From Gnetum montanum (Eukaryota > Streptophyta > Gnetopsida > Gnetales > Gnetaceae): DNA of 23,833 bases. Positions 9,781 through 18,493 of this stretch are shown here, one piece after another (within the stretch, counting starts at the first letter, position 1; every line of letters begins with the position of its first letter). The notes beneath the pieces were generated by a model. It made no database searches. It had not been told where the DNA came from and saw only the letters and a list, made by a program, of their open reading frames with translations. A program made the position numbers and the translations under genes. The stretch covers positions 1,133,042 through 1,156,874 of the forward strand of contig MNCI01034224.1 in the NCBI GenBank assembly GCA_015680685.1. Direction: 5' to 3'.

Positions 9781-10954
9781 GATGTCTAGAGGAATCTACC
9801 CTAGAGGCATCGACAAAGAAGTACAAAACACCATGAGCAACAAAGCATCAAACATTAACCATCGGCCCTTGGTTGGGTGTCATCGCATCATTTTCAAAAG
9901 TACATGGGATTGAGGGAATGTGGTTCAAGATGCAAGGGAATCGGTTGTAACCAGGGAAGCTAGGAGGTTAAGGGCTATGATTGCTACTAGGATTTTTGGG
10001 AGAGGAATGCTCTCTTGTGCACAAGTCATGTCAATGATCCTTGTCAATAGCCCGATTTTCAGTAGACTTGGAACCAAGACATAGGGGGTGTGTTCTTTCG
10101 AAAAATGAGACTCTTATAGAGTGTTTATGAGGCCCGTTGTAAATAGCCAAAGCCACGCAATGATGTGAAACATGGTCTCTTTGAGACACAAGTGTAACTA
10201 TTTTTTAAGACAATTGTCTTCTCACCTAGGGCTTGTATGAGAATGGCCAATAGTCTCTTGTTTATGATGTCAATGGGGTCATGAAGACCTTTTCTATGCA
10301 TTTTTCTCTTTGACCTTTTTTTGTGCATTTTCTTTTCTTATGTTTTCTTGTCTTTCTTTTTCTTTTTCTTTTTTTTTTCATTTTTTTTGTGTTTAGTCTT
10401 TTTGAAAGAGCTTGCTTTTTTTGCTGTGCTCGTGTTTGAGCACTTGCATTTTGCATCATATATTGTGTATCATGTTTTGCGTCGCAACTGCTTAGAGAGT
10501 TACAATGTGCAACAGTGTATCAAGAGTTTTGAGGTGAGCAGAATGTATCAGGGGGGATGTAATTGAATAGGCTAAGGGGAGCATGATGGGGAAATAGGGG
10601 ATGTATCGGGAGTCAGAAATGTACTTATGAACGGATTGATTAAACCAGTCGTGTGTGTTAGGAAAAATGTGATACCTTGTCATCATGATGAAGTGCATCT
10701 ATGCATGAACGCCTCAGAAGTGTCATCCTGCAAACACAACTCCAAGAAGACAAGAAAACCACAAATGAAACAGTCATCTAAACACTTTAAATAAGGAGAT
10801 GGAGTCACCACATGTAATTTTCAAAGAAAACAGAATCATGAACAGCATCAGTTTCATTAGGCCCCATGGGATGAATCATGCAACAAGTATTTGTGGAATA
10901 GGAACAGCCAACTGCAACAACAGATCTTTTCAAGTTTTTCCTGGTCGTCGATGA
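9781..10954. other. Unassigned 3' interior of the nested element
   Basis: No recognised domain on either strand. A pyrimidine tract of mostly T lies at about 10315-10390 on the + strand, and open frames across it are low-complexity. On the sense (-) strand, 10125-10328 contains INKRLLAILIQALGEK, which I cannot place. It may be degraded pol or a 3' untranslated region. Confidence 0.4.
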
Positions 10955-11545
10955 TGACACCAGTTTATAGTCTTAGCAAACTGTCGTGGGTTAGTTTCAC
11001 GTCATAACCCCTTGGACGATGCTAGTTTAGTGTCATAGCAGATGGTGCATTGCTAGTTTATAGTCATAGTGGACTATGAAGAGGAAAACTAGTTTATAGT
11101 CTTAGTGGACTCTAGATGCTAGTTTCATGTCATGGCAGACAGATGTAGCAGTTTAGTGTCATACCGGACAGAACTCTATGGTATCAGTTTTAAGTCATGA
11201 TGCCAGGACTTCTCTATGGTATTAGTTTTAAGTCATGATCCAGGACTACTCTGTGGTATCAGTTTTAAGTCATGATCTAGGACTATTCTATGGTATCATT
11301 TTTAAGTCATGATCCAAGACTACTTTGTGGATCAGTTTTAAGTCATGATGCTAGGACTACTCTGTGGTATCATTTTTAAGTCATGATGCCAGGACTATTC
11401 TGTGGTATCAGTTTTAAGTCATGATGCTAGGACTGCTCTGTGGTGTCAATTTTAAGTCATGATGCCAGGACTATTCTGTGGTATCAATTTTAAGTCATGA
11501 TCCAGGACTATTCTGTGCCAGTTTATAGTCATAGAGAACTAATGG
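10955..11545. repeat. Tandem array of about 36-bp units (core AGTTTTAAGTCATGAT)
   Basis: About sixteen units. The left part has AGTTTATAGTCATAGTGGAC variants. The right part has nine or so units reading TATCAGTTTTAAGTCATGAT followed by CCAGGACTA. The core is the complement of the TTAAACTGG core in the outer element's arrays. It is located between the antisense exon remnant and the 3' region. Confidence 0.9.
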
Positions 11546-11880
11546 TTACCTTGCTTGTATAAATTGTGATGCTAAATGCATGGTCATGCTGTGTATCTGC
11601 AAGATCCTGTAAAAAAATAAACTAGAAAGGAAACAACGTCAAGCGACACCTGTTGTACATAGATTTAGAATATATGAATGAAAGAAAAGCAATGCAAAAA
11701 AATGATAGTTTTAGGCCATTTCGAGCTGGATGTTGACTTTCCATTTGCACTATTTTTAAATTTTAAAATTCTTATACTTAAATTTTCAAGTGGACAATAA
11801 CGTCGCGGAGATTTTAAAATTTTATGAAATTTTCAAGTGTTTGTTGCCCTTAACTATTTTGTTCTATTTTCTATTTGTAG
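11546..11880 (+). other. Intron-like sequence before the antisense remnant exon
   Basis: AT-rich, with an A/T-only patch near 11750-11785, ending in a U-rich tract and a good plant 3' splice site (TTTTCTATTTGTAG). No coding signal seen. Confidence 0.4.
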
Positions 11881-11961
11881 GGACACGTTAATGATGGAGC
11901 TGGCCCCAATGGAGTAGGGGCAAATGATGAAGAGGATCTTGGGGATCAACCCCATCCATGA
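11881..11961 (+). pseudogene. Remnant last exon of the antisense accessory gene in the nested element
   Basis: After TTTTCTATTTGTAG the frame reads GHVNDGAGPNGVGANDEEDL, then GDQPHP and TGA. GPNGxGxND near the C-terminus matches exon H of the large antisense gene (GPNGEGEND), and both follow an acceptor site directly. Like that gene, it is antisense to protease, lies a few hundred bases beyond the protease stop and abuts a TTAAACT-type array. No earlier exon was found between 9765 and 11880, so this is the 3' end left after deletion. Confidence 0.6.
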
Positions 11962-12309
11962 GCTTTTAAGTCGTTAAGTGTTTTTGGATTTTTTGGATGT
12001 TTGATGGAATGTATAAAGACTGATGTAATGGCCTGAATTTAATTGTGGTAAAATGGTTGCATTCTTTCGTCATCTTGATGTTTTATGTAAATATTTTTGT
12101 TGTTTTTCATTTTTTTTCTTTGTTTTCTAGAGTATATGTGTGCAACTAAATGTAGCATAAATTTCTAAAGTGTAGAGCAAGATGTAAGGTAAATACTTGG
12201 AAAAGAAAGCAACGACCGTGCAAGAATTTAAATCGTAACTTGTAACCTGTAAGCGAAAATTCAATGTAAGATGACGAGAGTAATTTGTTGCCTCTAGTTT
12301 AAATCCATT
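11962..12309. other. Spacer between the remnant exon and the 27-bp array
   Basis: T-rich in part, with the look of a 3' untranslated region for the remnant exon. Nothing recognised. The overlapping open frame at 12127-12417 on the - strand has no recognisable motif. Confidence 0.35.
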
Positions 12310-12597
12310 TTGGGCTTGGTACATTAGTTTAAAGTCTTGATGGACTGTTGCATCTGTTGTTAAAGAAAGGATTACCAGTTTTATGCCATGGTGGGCCAAA
12401 GGTAATAACGTTTTCAAGAAGTTTTAAATGGAATCGGCCATTTCTGACCATGACTAGTTTAATGTCATTACAAACGTGTCATAGTTTAATGTCATTTCAA
12501 ACAGTTCATAGTTTAACATCATTTCGAACAGTTCGTAGTTTAACGTCATTTCGGACAATTCGTAGTTTAATGTCATTTCGAACAATTCATCTCATTC
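12310..12597. repeat. Tandem array of 27-bp units (core AGTTTAATGTCATTTC)
   Basis: Five well-kept units from about 12453, each CATAGTTTAATGTCATTTCA-like, preceded by diverged units (AGTTTAAAGTCTTGATGGAC at about 12328). It begins directly after the protease stop in sense direction, the same position as array 1 of the outer element. Confidence 0.85.
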
Positions 12598-12600
12598 GTT

Positions 12601-14179
12601 CTATTTGTTGAGTTGCCTCTTGATCTTTTGTAACTTAATGTGTGGGGATGGGTGTATGGGTATGATTTTATATTCACCTTCCCCTTCATTGGTAATATCA
12701 AAGGGTAGTTTTGACCAAGAAACATCAGTAGGAATGGCTCCTATGTCTGTGTCTTCTTGTGTTTCTTCAGTGCTAGTTGGATTGTGAGTCAACGTTGGGT
12801 TCACATTCTGATGTATGTTCATGGTTTCTTGTTTAGGCTTAATAAACTCAATTTTTGACCCTTGACCTACCTCAAGGTATGAGGAAGTGATCGATGGTGT
12901 TGTATCCCCATGTATGATGATCTCACCACCCTCGTAAGGTAGATGTATCTCCTGATGGATTGGTGAAGATACGGCTTTAAGTTGAGCTAGCCAAGGATGT
13001 CCTAGGATCAGATTAAACCCTGGCATTTCATCAACCACTATGAATTCAGCTGATGTAGGGAATTGATCACTGGCTATGAAATCTAAGGTAACCATGCCTT
13101 TCACTCCCACATGGGAACCACTGAAAGATCTCAAGAAAGAGGTTGTTGTGGGTTGTACTTGTTCAGTGGGTCCCAATTTTTTTGATGATAGAAAAATGAA
13201 TTACATTTGTTGCTACACCATCATCGACATGCACCGTACATATTTTGAAATGATCAACCTGTATTGTTATGAACATAGGGGCCGTGGTGATTTCCCCTAT
13301 TTTCTCATCTAGCTTAATGTCCTTAATGTGGAACTCTAAGGATGTGGTCTTCGATTCTTGAAGTTGTGGGGATAATACTGCATAAATGGATGGTTCATCT
13401 GCAGGAAGATCCTCACTAACAGGAATTGAAGTTAGCATTCGTACGAGAGCCTCTCGATGTATTGGTGAATTCATTACTAGGTCATACAAACTTAAAGAAG
13501 TATTCTTTTGTTTTAAAGCTTATGTGACCTAGGTCAACGCATTTGCTATGTCTTTACCGTTTGGGACATTCTTATCTGTAGATATTTGGTCCATTTGACC
13601 CAGCATTCGTATTTCTTGTGGAGGGGTCTTTATGTTAGTAGTTGAGGATGTTGAGCTTGGGATATGACTTGCGACTTCATCTTTGTTTTGGTGACTTGTA
13701 CTAGGCTCATTAATGGACAGACTCATGGGGATGGTGTTCAGCGGTGTAGGTTTTGGCAGTTCTAATTTGTATCCATGGTTTTCTCTCTCCATGCGCTCTC
13801 TTTTTTATTTTTCCAAGTGCTCTCTTATTAGCCTATCAACAAGATGTTCTTGCAAAGGTCATCGAGAAGTGGAGGTGGGTTGTCTGCCAAGGTGTTTTAG
13901 CACCTGGACAACAAAGGGAATGGGTCAGTTTTCAGATGGTATGTTTGTTGTGGTGGCAACTGAAGGAGGTATGCGGATGATGAATGGTTTTGATGGTGTG
14001 GGGGATGTGCGTATGGTAAAAGGGGTTTGAGGATGTATTAAGGTAGTTATGTTTTCTGAATGCTCGCGAATTACAAAAGGCTTTCGAGGAACATCTTATC
14101 CATCTTCCACATGGACAATATTAATCACATGTGGGGCATTATTGGTTTTGGTATTGAGAGGATCCTTGTAGACCCCCAT
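12601..14179 (-). pseudogene. Gag-protease linker and retropepsin of the nested element
   Basis: An ATG at 14179 opens MGVYKDPLNT, matching VYKNSF in the outer copy. Further on are HVINIVHVEDG and RKPFVIREHS, a Pro/Thr/Ser-rich linker, a charged stretch (LVDRLIREHLEK, stop, KRERMERENHG) and LVRMLTSIPVSEDLP. The protease core VHVDDGVATNVI (13217-13225 for DDG) is followed, after a frameshift near 13170, by NLILGHPWLAQL and HLPYEGGEIIIHGD. It ends EGEGEYKIIPIH to TAG at 12603-12601. DDG is kept, but the usual following Ala reads Val. Gag capsid and knuckle are missing: the ORF begins at the point that follows the knuckle in the outer copy. At least four stops and one frameshift. Confidence 0.85.
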
Positions 14180-14320
14180 GGATTGGTTTTTGGGGCCAAC
14201 TCTAGCACTACACTCGCTACGCTGGAGCTTGCTATGCTATGAGAACTTGTTAGGCTCTCTAGAACATCCAAATTTTTGACTAAGTGCTAATCAAAAATGT
14301 AGATAGAAATGGTTTAGGCC
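14180..14320 (-). other. Leader between primer-site region and protease ORF
   Basis: One sense frame from about 14270 is open and reads LDVLESLTSSHSIASSSVAS before running on. It could be the original upstream coding start joined by a frameshift. The evidence is only its openness. Confidence 0.3.
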
Positions 14321-14340
14321 CTCCTTCTAGTGCGAAAAAT
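14321..14340 (-). promoter_or_regulatory. Candidate primer-binding site region
   Basis: The sense strand just after the 5' LTR reads ATTTTTCGCACTAGAAGGAG. A tRNA primer site normally begins TGG here. TCG at that place would be one change away, but I do not assign a tRNA. Confidence 0.3.
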
Positions 14341-14929
14341 TGTACTAACCTAAATCATCGATGTAAGGCTGGAAAGGAAACAGACATCGAGAGATTGTCG
14401 AACAACCACAGCTAACCCTGCCTTCACCCAAGGGCAAGCTGGAAATGTAAACGAAGGCAAAGTGCCTTGGATGGTCTACACACAAATCAACCAAGGACTT
14501 CCCCGAGCATAAGCTATGGCTAGCACTGGGGTTATCATAAACGGGATGTAAATGGAATGCAAACAGCAATATGAAATGTAAACAGAGCGTATTGAATTTT
14601 AAATAAAGCATAAATAGAGCTATATTGTAAACAAAGCATAAACCAAAGTAAATAATGTAAATGGAAGACAATAATGAAACTGTATTGTATTTCTTAAATA
14701 GGAATATGCACCGGTCAAAGCGTAGTTGCACATGTGTGGATGGAATGTCAAATGCCTAGCCTTGGAATGATATGATGCAATGATGTGATGATGAAATGGG
14801 ATGAACATGAGAAACACTTGGAAGCCAACAATCAGGTTTGCCGAGCACCTAAGGATTGCAAATTCTGTCCTTCTTCAGAGTTGCCAATCTCTCCAATTTT
14901 TGCCTCCTAGTTTATGTGAATTGATAGGG

Positions 14930-14937
14930 TATTTATA
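14930..14937 (-). promoter_or_regulatory. TATA box in the 5' LTR
   Basis: The - strand reads CCTATAAATACCC, a canonical plant TATA box, about 950 bp into the LTR from its sense start. The U3/R boundary would lie some 30 bp downstream, near 14900. It is conserved in the other LTR. Confidence 0.65.
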
Positions 14938-14993
14938 GGATTGGGCTAGGTGCTAGATAGTTGCATTCTTTGACTAGGTTCAATGTATTTGTG

Positions 14994-15130
14994 TTGGATA
15001 GTTGTGTATGAGTTGGATGTGTGTTGGCAACCTACATTCTTGACCAGGTTCAATGTATCTGTGTCGGATAGTTGTGCACGAGTTGGATGTGTGCTGGATA
15101 TTTGTCTTCTTTGACCAGATTCAATGTATC
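14994..15130. repeat. 70-bp minisatellite in right LTR, two units
   Basis: The same unit as 8801-9005 but one copy fewer, which accounts for the LTR length difference. Confidence 0.85.
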
Positions 15131-15420
15131 TCACAATTTGTGGGTCATTCAAGCCCATGAAAATACAAATAATTTATAAAATCCCTAAAATGATAAAAAT
15201 TTACAAAGAAAATCAAGGAGGATTAACTCTGCCTCGCTTGTCTAGCATCCAGCGTGACCTACAGTGTGACCTACAGCGTGACCTCCAAAACTTGCAATTT
15301 TGAGCTGAAATCTAGAATTTTTGAAGGCTGGGACCCATAGTTATCAATAGTGGACCCTAAGGATGACTTTCACTATTGAAATCAAGTCATTTTGGCTCAG
15401 TTTTGGGGCTCTAAAAATTG

Positions 15421-15645
15421 GTGACGCTGATCCTTACGCTGTGCAGCGTCTGAAAAAGTAACCCCAGTGTCACCAAGTCAAAATGACACATTTGAGGGTC
15501 AAATCTTGATTTTCTAGAGGCTGGGAGCTACTAGGGCCCTTGGTGAAGGTCGTGGGGGGTCCTTGTGCTCAATTTTGGCCTGGTTTAACTTAATTTCAGG
15601 GCTCCAAAAGTTGGTGACGCTGATCCTTACGCTGTGCAGCGTCTG
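15421..15645. repeat. 190-bp internal LTR repeat with hairpin word (right LTR)
   Basis: The hairpin GACGCTG...CAGCGTC is intact at 15423-15450 and at 15616-15643. The repeats sit in U3 of the element, far upstream of the TATA box. Confidence 0.75.
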
Positions 15646-15889
15646 AAAAAGTAACCAAAGTGTACTTAGCCAAAACCAGATATTTTGAACCTAAAACTTT
15701 TGATTCTGGATGTTGGAAGTTGGTGCAGTTGCCTATGGACCCCAGGGGAGCCTTGCCTATTGAATCATGGGCCATCAGGGGCTGTCTTGGAGGCCTCCAA
15801 GTTTGGTCACGTTGTACTCATGTTGGGCAGTAGCATGACTTAGCTTGATTCTTGTCTAAAAGTGCTAGGCCAAAATTAGTGGTGTTTCA

Positions 15890-15894
15890 AGCAT
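15890..15894. repeat. Target-site duplication AGCAT, right copy
   Basis: This is identical to 8143-8147. Removing one copy plus the element restores an uninterrupted reading frame in exon C of the antisense gene. Confidence 0.9.
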
Positions 15895-16077
15895 CTACCC
15901 ACCATCTATGCATCATCCCATCATCCTTGCACCTTTTGTATATGAGGTTAAACCTGGTGGCATATTCATTAAGGTCCCCTATTAATTTGAGGACTCTTGG
16001 TGAATTCATCCAAAGTAGTTTGAGCTACTACTAGGATTTGATCATTGATGATGAAGCCCTAATCATTAACCTTGTAC
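15895..16077 (-). pseudogene. Antisense gene exon C, upstream part
   Basis: The exon follows an 82-bp intron (GTAAGC at 16159, acceptor CTTCTTGTAG at 16078). It reads YKVND, stop, GFIINDQILVVAQTTLDEF, then continues one frame over as PRVLKLIGDLNEYATRF and KRCKDDGMMHRWW. Two opposite one-base shifts, one at the exon start and one near 15985, account for this. The exon is cut at 15894 by the nested retrotransposon. Tyr-Lys plus a leucine-rich stretch after the NIF-like segment is compatible with that family's C-terminal end, but I cannot assign it. Confidence 0.5.
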
Positions 16078-16159
16078 CTACAAGAAGTTGTAAAAATCAA
16101 TGAAGTTAGGGAAGTCAATCAAATCAAAAGAATAAAAGCATTACAATAACCATGCTTAC

Positions 16160-16593
16160 CCCTATAGACGCTAGGAAAATTCTAGAATAATGTGTGGACT
16201 TTATGCACCACCATTAGAGTATTTTTTGTATTGTACTAACTATACTCTGGCATCATCCAGATCCTTGAAAGGTGACGTGGACTTATGGCATCTACTAGTC
16301 CCCCTATAGTCTTAGGAAGTGGCCTATTAGTAATGTATCTGGTAATTAGGGTAGATGCTCAAGGCAATAAGGTCTCCATAACAACTTTGGCCACATTCGT
16401 AGACAAGTGTAACCACAACATCACACTAAAGTTTCAAAGGATGTAGGCAAGGAAGTCCTTTACCCTAGGCTAGAACCACAACAAGATCTTCTCCAAAGGC
16501 ATATCATGTAGTGGAGTGTTGGTCTTGGGATGACCAATGTAGCACAAGATACCAACTAGCTCCACTATGATGAGCATAGGCCTGAAGAAGACC
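16160..16593 (-). pseudogene. Antisense gene exon B: NIF/FCP-phosphatase-like segment
   Basis: The exon reads 144 codons in one frame with five stops. By eye it follows the NIF (FCP1/SCP-type phosphatase, HAD superfamily) layout. It has a hydrophobic strand, RPMLIIVELVGILCYIGH, where the family has an Asp-containing DLxG motif. This is followed by PRVKDFLAYIL and NFSVMLWLHLSTNVAKVV (family: RPxxxEFL, then FxVxxWSxxxxxNV). Later it has LSRIWMMPEYSQYNT and NTLMVV (family: NTLLVDD). Such enzymes remove phosphate from proteins, including the RNA polymerase II tail. The expected nucleophile Asp reads Glu, the second acid of the motif reads Val, and the late Asp pair is absent. If the assignment is right, this copy could not be catalytic. 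No alignment was run. Confidence 0.45.
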
Positions 16594-18365
16594 CTACATG
16601 AAACAACATAAAACCATTATGACCAATTAGAATTTCTTAACAAGTTAGGGAAACATCTAGTCAGAGGTGAAATTAGCCTCCATAAAAAGATCTAAGTGTT
16701 TATCTAAATTAGATTAAGAAATTCCAAAAAAAAGGGGAGCACTATTACAACCTTTCAAACCAAAAACATTATGACCGATTGAAATTACTTAGCAAATTTA
16801 GACAAAACATCTAGTCGGAGGTGAAATTAGCCTCTGTAAAATGCTCTAAGGTGTTTATCTAAATTAGCCTATGTAATTCCACAAGAAAACATTATCACAA
16901 CCTTGCATAACCTTGCATCATGACCAATTGGAATTTCTCTAAGAATTTAGAGAAAACTTCCTAAGTCAGAGGTGAAATTAGACTTTGTAAAAAGCTCTTA
17001 GATGTTCATCTAAATTAGCTAGAGGAATTTAATAAAAGAATTATTACGATATCTTATAGCCTTCATAGCCAAAATTTCATAGCACAAAACTATGTCTTAG
17101 TCTAAATTATGCATGAATTTAGAAAAAACATCTAGGTTATGCATAAAGGTTTTAAAAAAGCAAGCATAAATTTAGAAAAAACATCTAAATTATGCACAAC
17201 ATGCATAAATTTGGAAATAGTATGATAAACTTTGAAAAATCTATGTAACCATAATAAAATATTATTTAAAATTGAAAAGCTTTTACTCTTCTTAATAAAA
17301 AAAATTAAACATTAGTTTTGCATATTGACAAAATAAAAGTATAAGTTATATGTGTCAGTTACTTCTATGTGCTACAATCATGATTTTTTGCCTTGTTCAC
17401 ACAGCCATAGCAAAAAAATTTATTAAAAAATTGTTTGAGCTCCAAAAAGAGTGATTCCACCACTATTTGAAAGCTTAAATCAATCCCTACACACCCATGC
17501 TTAGAACAAATTCAAAACCTTTGACTTTTATGCAAGAAAAATTCATCAATTTGGAGAATAATCTAAAAATGGCACAAACATCCTTACTACACATGCCTAA
17601 TAAAAAATTTATAAAAAAAATCATTTTAAGTCCAATTAGAGTGATTCTACCTCTATTAGAAAGCTGAAGCCAAAGCCTATGCAACCATGATAAAAAAATA
17701 GCAAAAACATTTGTCATTTGCTTCTAAAAAAATTCACAAATCTACATGAAATTACAAGTGGCACAAATAACCCAACTGCACAATATTAGGAAAATGACCA
17801 TAACTTCCTCATTTCAAGGTAAACTTAAATGCGACCAAAACCATAGGAAAGCTTTAAAAAAGGGATACAAATTCATAACATTTAGTGTTACAAATATGTA
17901 GCCATTCTACTAAGAAAGAAAATACAAGACATTACTTACTTTTTCATGCTAAAACCTCAAAAAAACCTCAAGGCCTAAATTTCATACAGCCATTAAAATA
18001 GTTGAAATAGTCAAAATCATTGAAACCCATTTAAATTCACACCAAAATAATGGGGTAGGATTTTGTTAAAATTTCATTTTAACAAATCTTGAGGCCTAGA
18101 TTTGAAAAAAATGGTCACACCCCTAAATTTGAGAAGAAAGCATGAAAAACTAAGCCCTATTTTCAAAATCAAATCTAAAAAAGCTAAAGCAATTAAATAG
18201 CTATAGATCTACATGGAAGTAGTCAAAATTGGAGGTGAGATTTTTTTAAAATTCTATCGTAATCCTTCCATCAAAGTAGATCTAAAAAGATGCCCTTGAC
18301 ACATAGGAAGCAAAAAACTAGAAAAACCACAAGAAACAAAAGCAAAAATAGGTAGAATTGCCTAC
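16594..18365 (-). other. First intron of the antisense gene, repeat-filled
   Basis: The intron is bounded by GTAGGC at 18365 and TTTCATGTAG at 16594. It is AT-rich, without coding signals, and built largely of diverged tandem repeats: three 150-bp units at 16605-17045, short GCATAAATTTAGAAA units at about 17090-17240 and two roughly 189-bp units at 17405-17705. The remaining part, 17706-18365, has poly-A runs and no recognised feature. The open frame at 17487-17717 on this strand lies inside the 189-bp repeat and does not look like protein. Confidence 0.55.
16605..17045. repeat. Three diverged direct repeats of about 150 bp in intron A/B
   Basis: Units begin near 16617, 16767 and 16918 with TATGACCAATTGGAATTTC-like words, then AGTCAGAGGTGAAATTAG and TGTTTATCTAAATTAG. 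Spacing is 150-151 bp. They diverge at many positions, so this is an old local amplification. Confidence 0.75.
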
Positions 18366-18493
18366 CTTGGAGTAGTGATAGATGGAGGATGAATAGAGAT
18401 AGGATTGGAAACCTTTGAAAACTCCCTAGAATGCTTATCCATCCTTTGGGTCATAGGAATTTTACTCTTTCCACCTTGCTACTTGTGTGCCAT
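18366..18493 (-). pseudogene. Antisense gene exon A (start codon exon)
   Basis: An ATG at 18493-18491 opens MAHK, then TAG (a Gln codon would fit), then QGGKSKIPMTQRMDKHSREF and a Ser/Pro/Ile-rich tail ending in PPSITTP. The exon ends CCAAG before GTAGGC, leaving two bases of an Arg codon that the first base of exon B completes (AG+G). The 42-residue segment is basic and looks disordered. The exact phase fit with exon B across a 1.8-kb intron is the best support for this start. Confidence 0.6.

Larger units (their letters stand above)
8148..15889 (-). mobile_element. Complete nested LTR retrotransposon, non-autonomous, Ty3/gypsy
   Basis: Two long direct repeats (8148-9764 and 14341-15889) begin TGTA and end TTTCA on the + strand, flanked by AGCAT on both sides. 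Protease is encoded on the - strand, so the 5' LTR is the right-hand one. Inside, in sense order, are a gag-linker/protease block, an array of 27-bp units, an antisense last-exon remnant, a second array of about 36-bp units and an uncharacterised 3' region. No capsid, RT, RNase H or integrase is recognised in the 4.58-kb interior, so it must have been moved by proteins from relatives. LTR copies differ by many transitions, in some stretches more than one base in ten, so the insertion is not recent. Confidence 0.92.
14341..15889 (-). repeat. Right LTR (5' LTR of the nested element), 1549 bp
   Basis: Starts TGTACTAACC and ends GTGGTGTTTCA, homologous throughout to 8148-9764. As the 5' LTR in the element's own orientation, it would have supplied the promoter for genomic RNA. 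Confidence 0.92.
5334..18493 (-). pseudogene. Eight-exon antisense gene of about 1,000 codons between protease and RT, interrupted by an LTR element
   Basis: Read on the - strand, eight exons totalling about 3,075 bp can be joined: 18493-18366, 16593-16160, 16077-15895 plus 8147-8085, 7964-6933, 6844-6644, 6553-6414, 6318-5496 and 5404-5334. All seven introns are GT-AG. Six are short (82-120 bp) and the first is 1,772 bp. Phases agree exactly at A/B, C/D, D/E, E/F and F/G. B/C and G/H each need one indel. Domain order: a basic N-terminus, a NIF/FCP-like segment (exon B), a basic PQKKRK stretch (end of C), a large unrecognised domain (D-E), a charged helical region (G) and a short acidic tail with GPNG (H). 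Stops replace Gln or Trp in most cases. It opposes gag, protease and RT of the outer element. It could be a captured host gene or a family accessory gene; the remnant at 11881-11961 favours the latter. Confidence 0.7.

Noticed and set aside
10321-10566. 81-codon open frame on the + strand.
   Set aside because: It runs through a T-rich tract that gives poly-Phe/Ser and is low complexity.
10955-11545. Regularly spaced repeats that could suggest a CRISPR array.
   Set aside because: Units are contiguous minisatellite copies without unique spacers, in a plant retrotransposon.
12348-12611. 87-codon open frame with repeated SLTSFRT-like peptides.
   Set aside because: The peptide repeat only reflects the 27-bp array (27 is divisible by three) and lies opposite the end of protease.
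13713-14030. 105-codon open frame on the + strand.
   Set aside because: It is opposite the Pro/Thr-rich gag-protease linker, which is collinear with the outer copy on the other strand.
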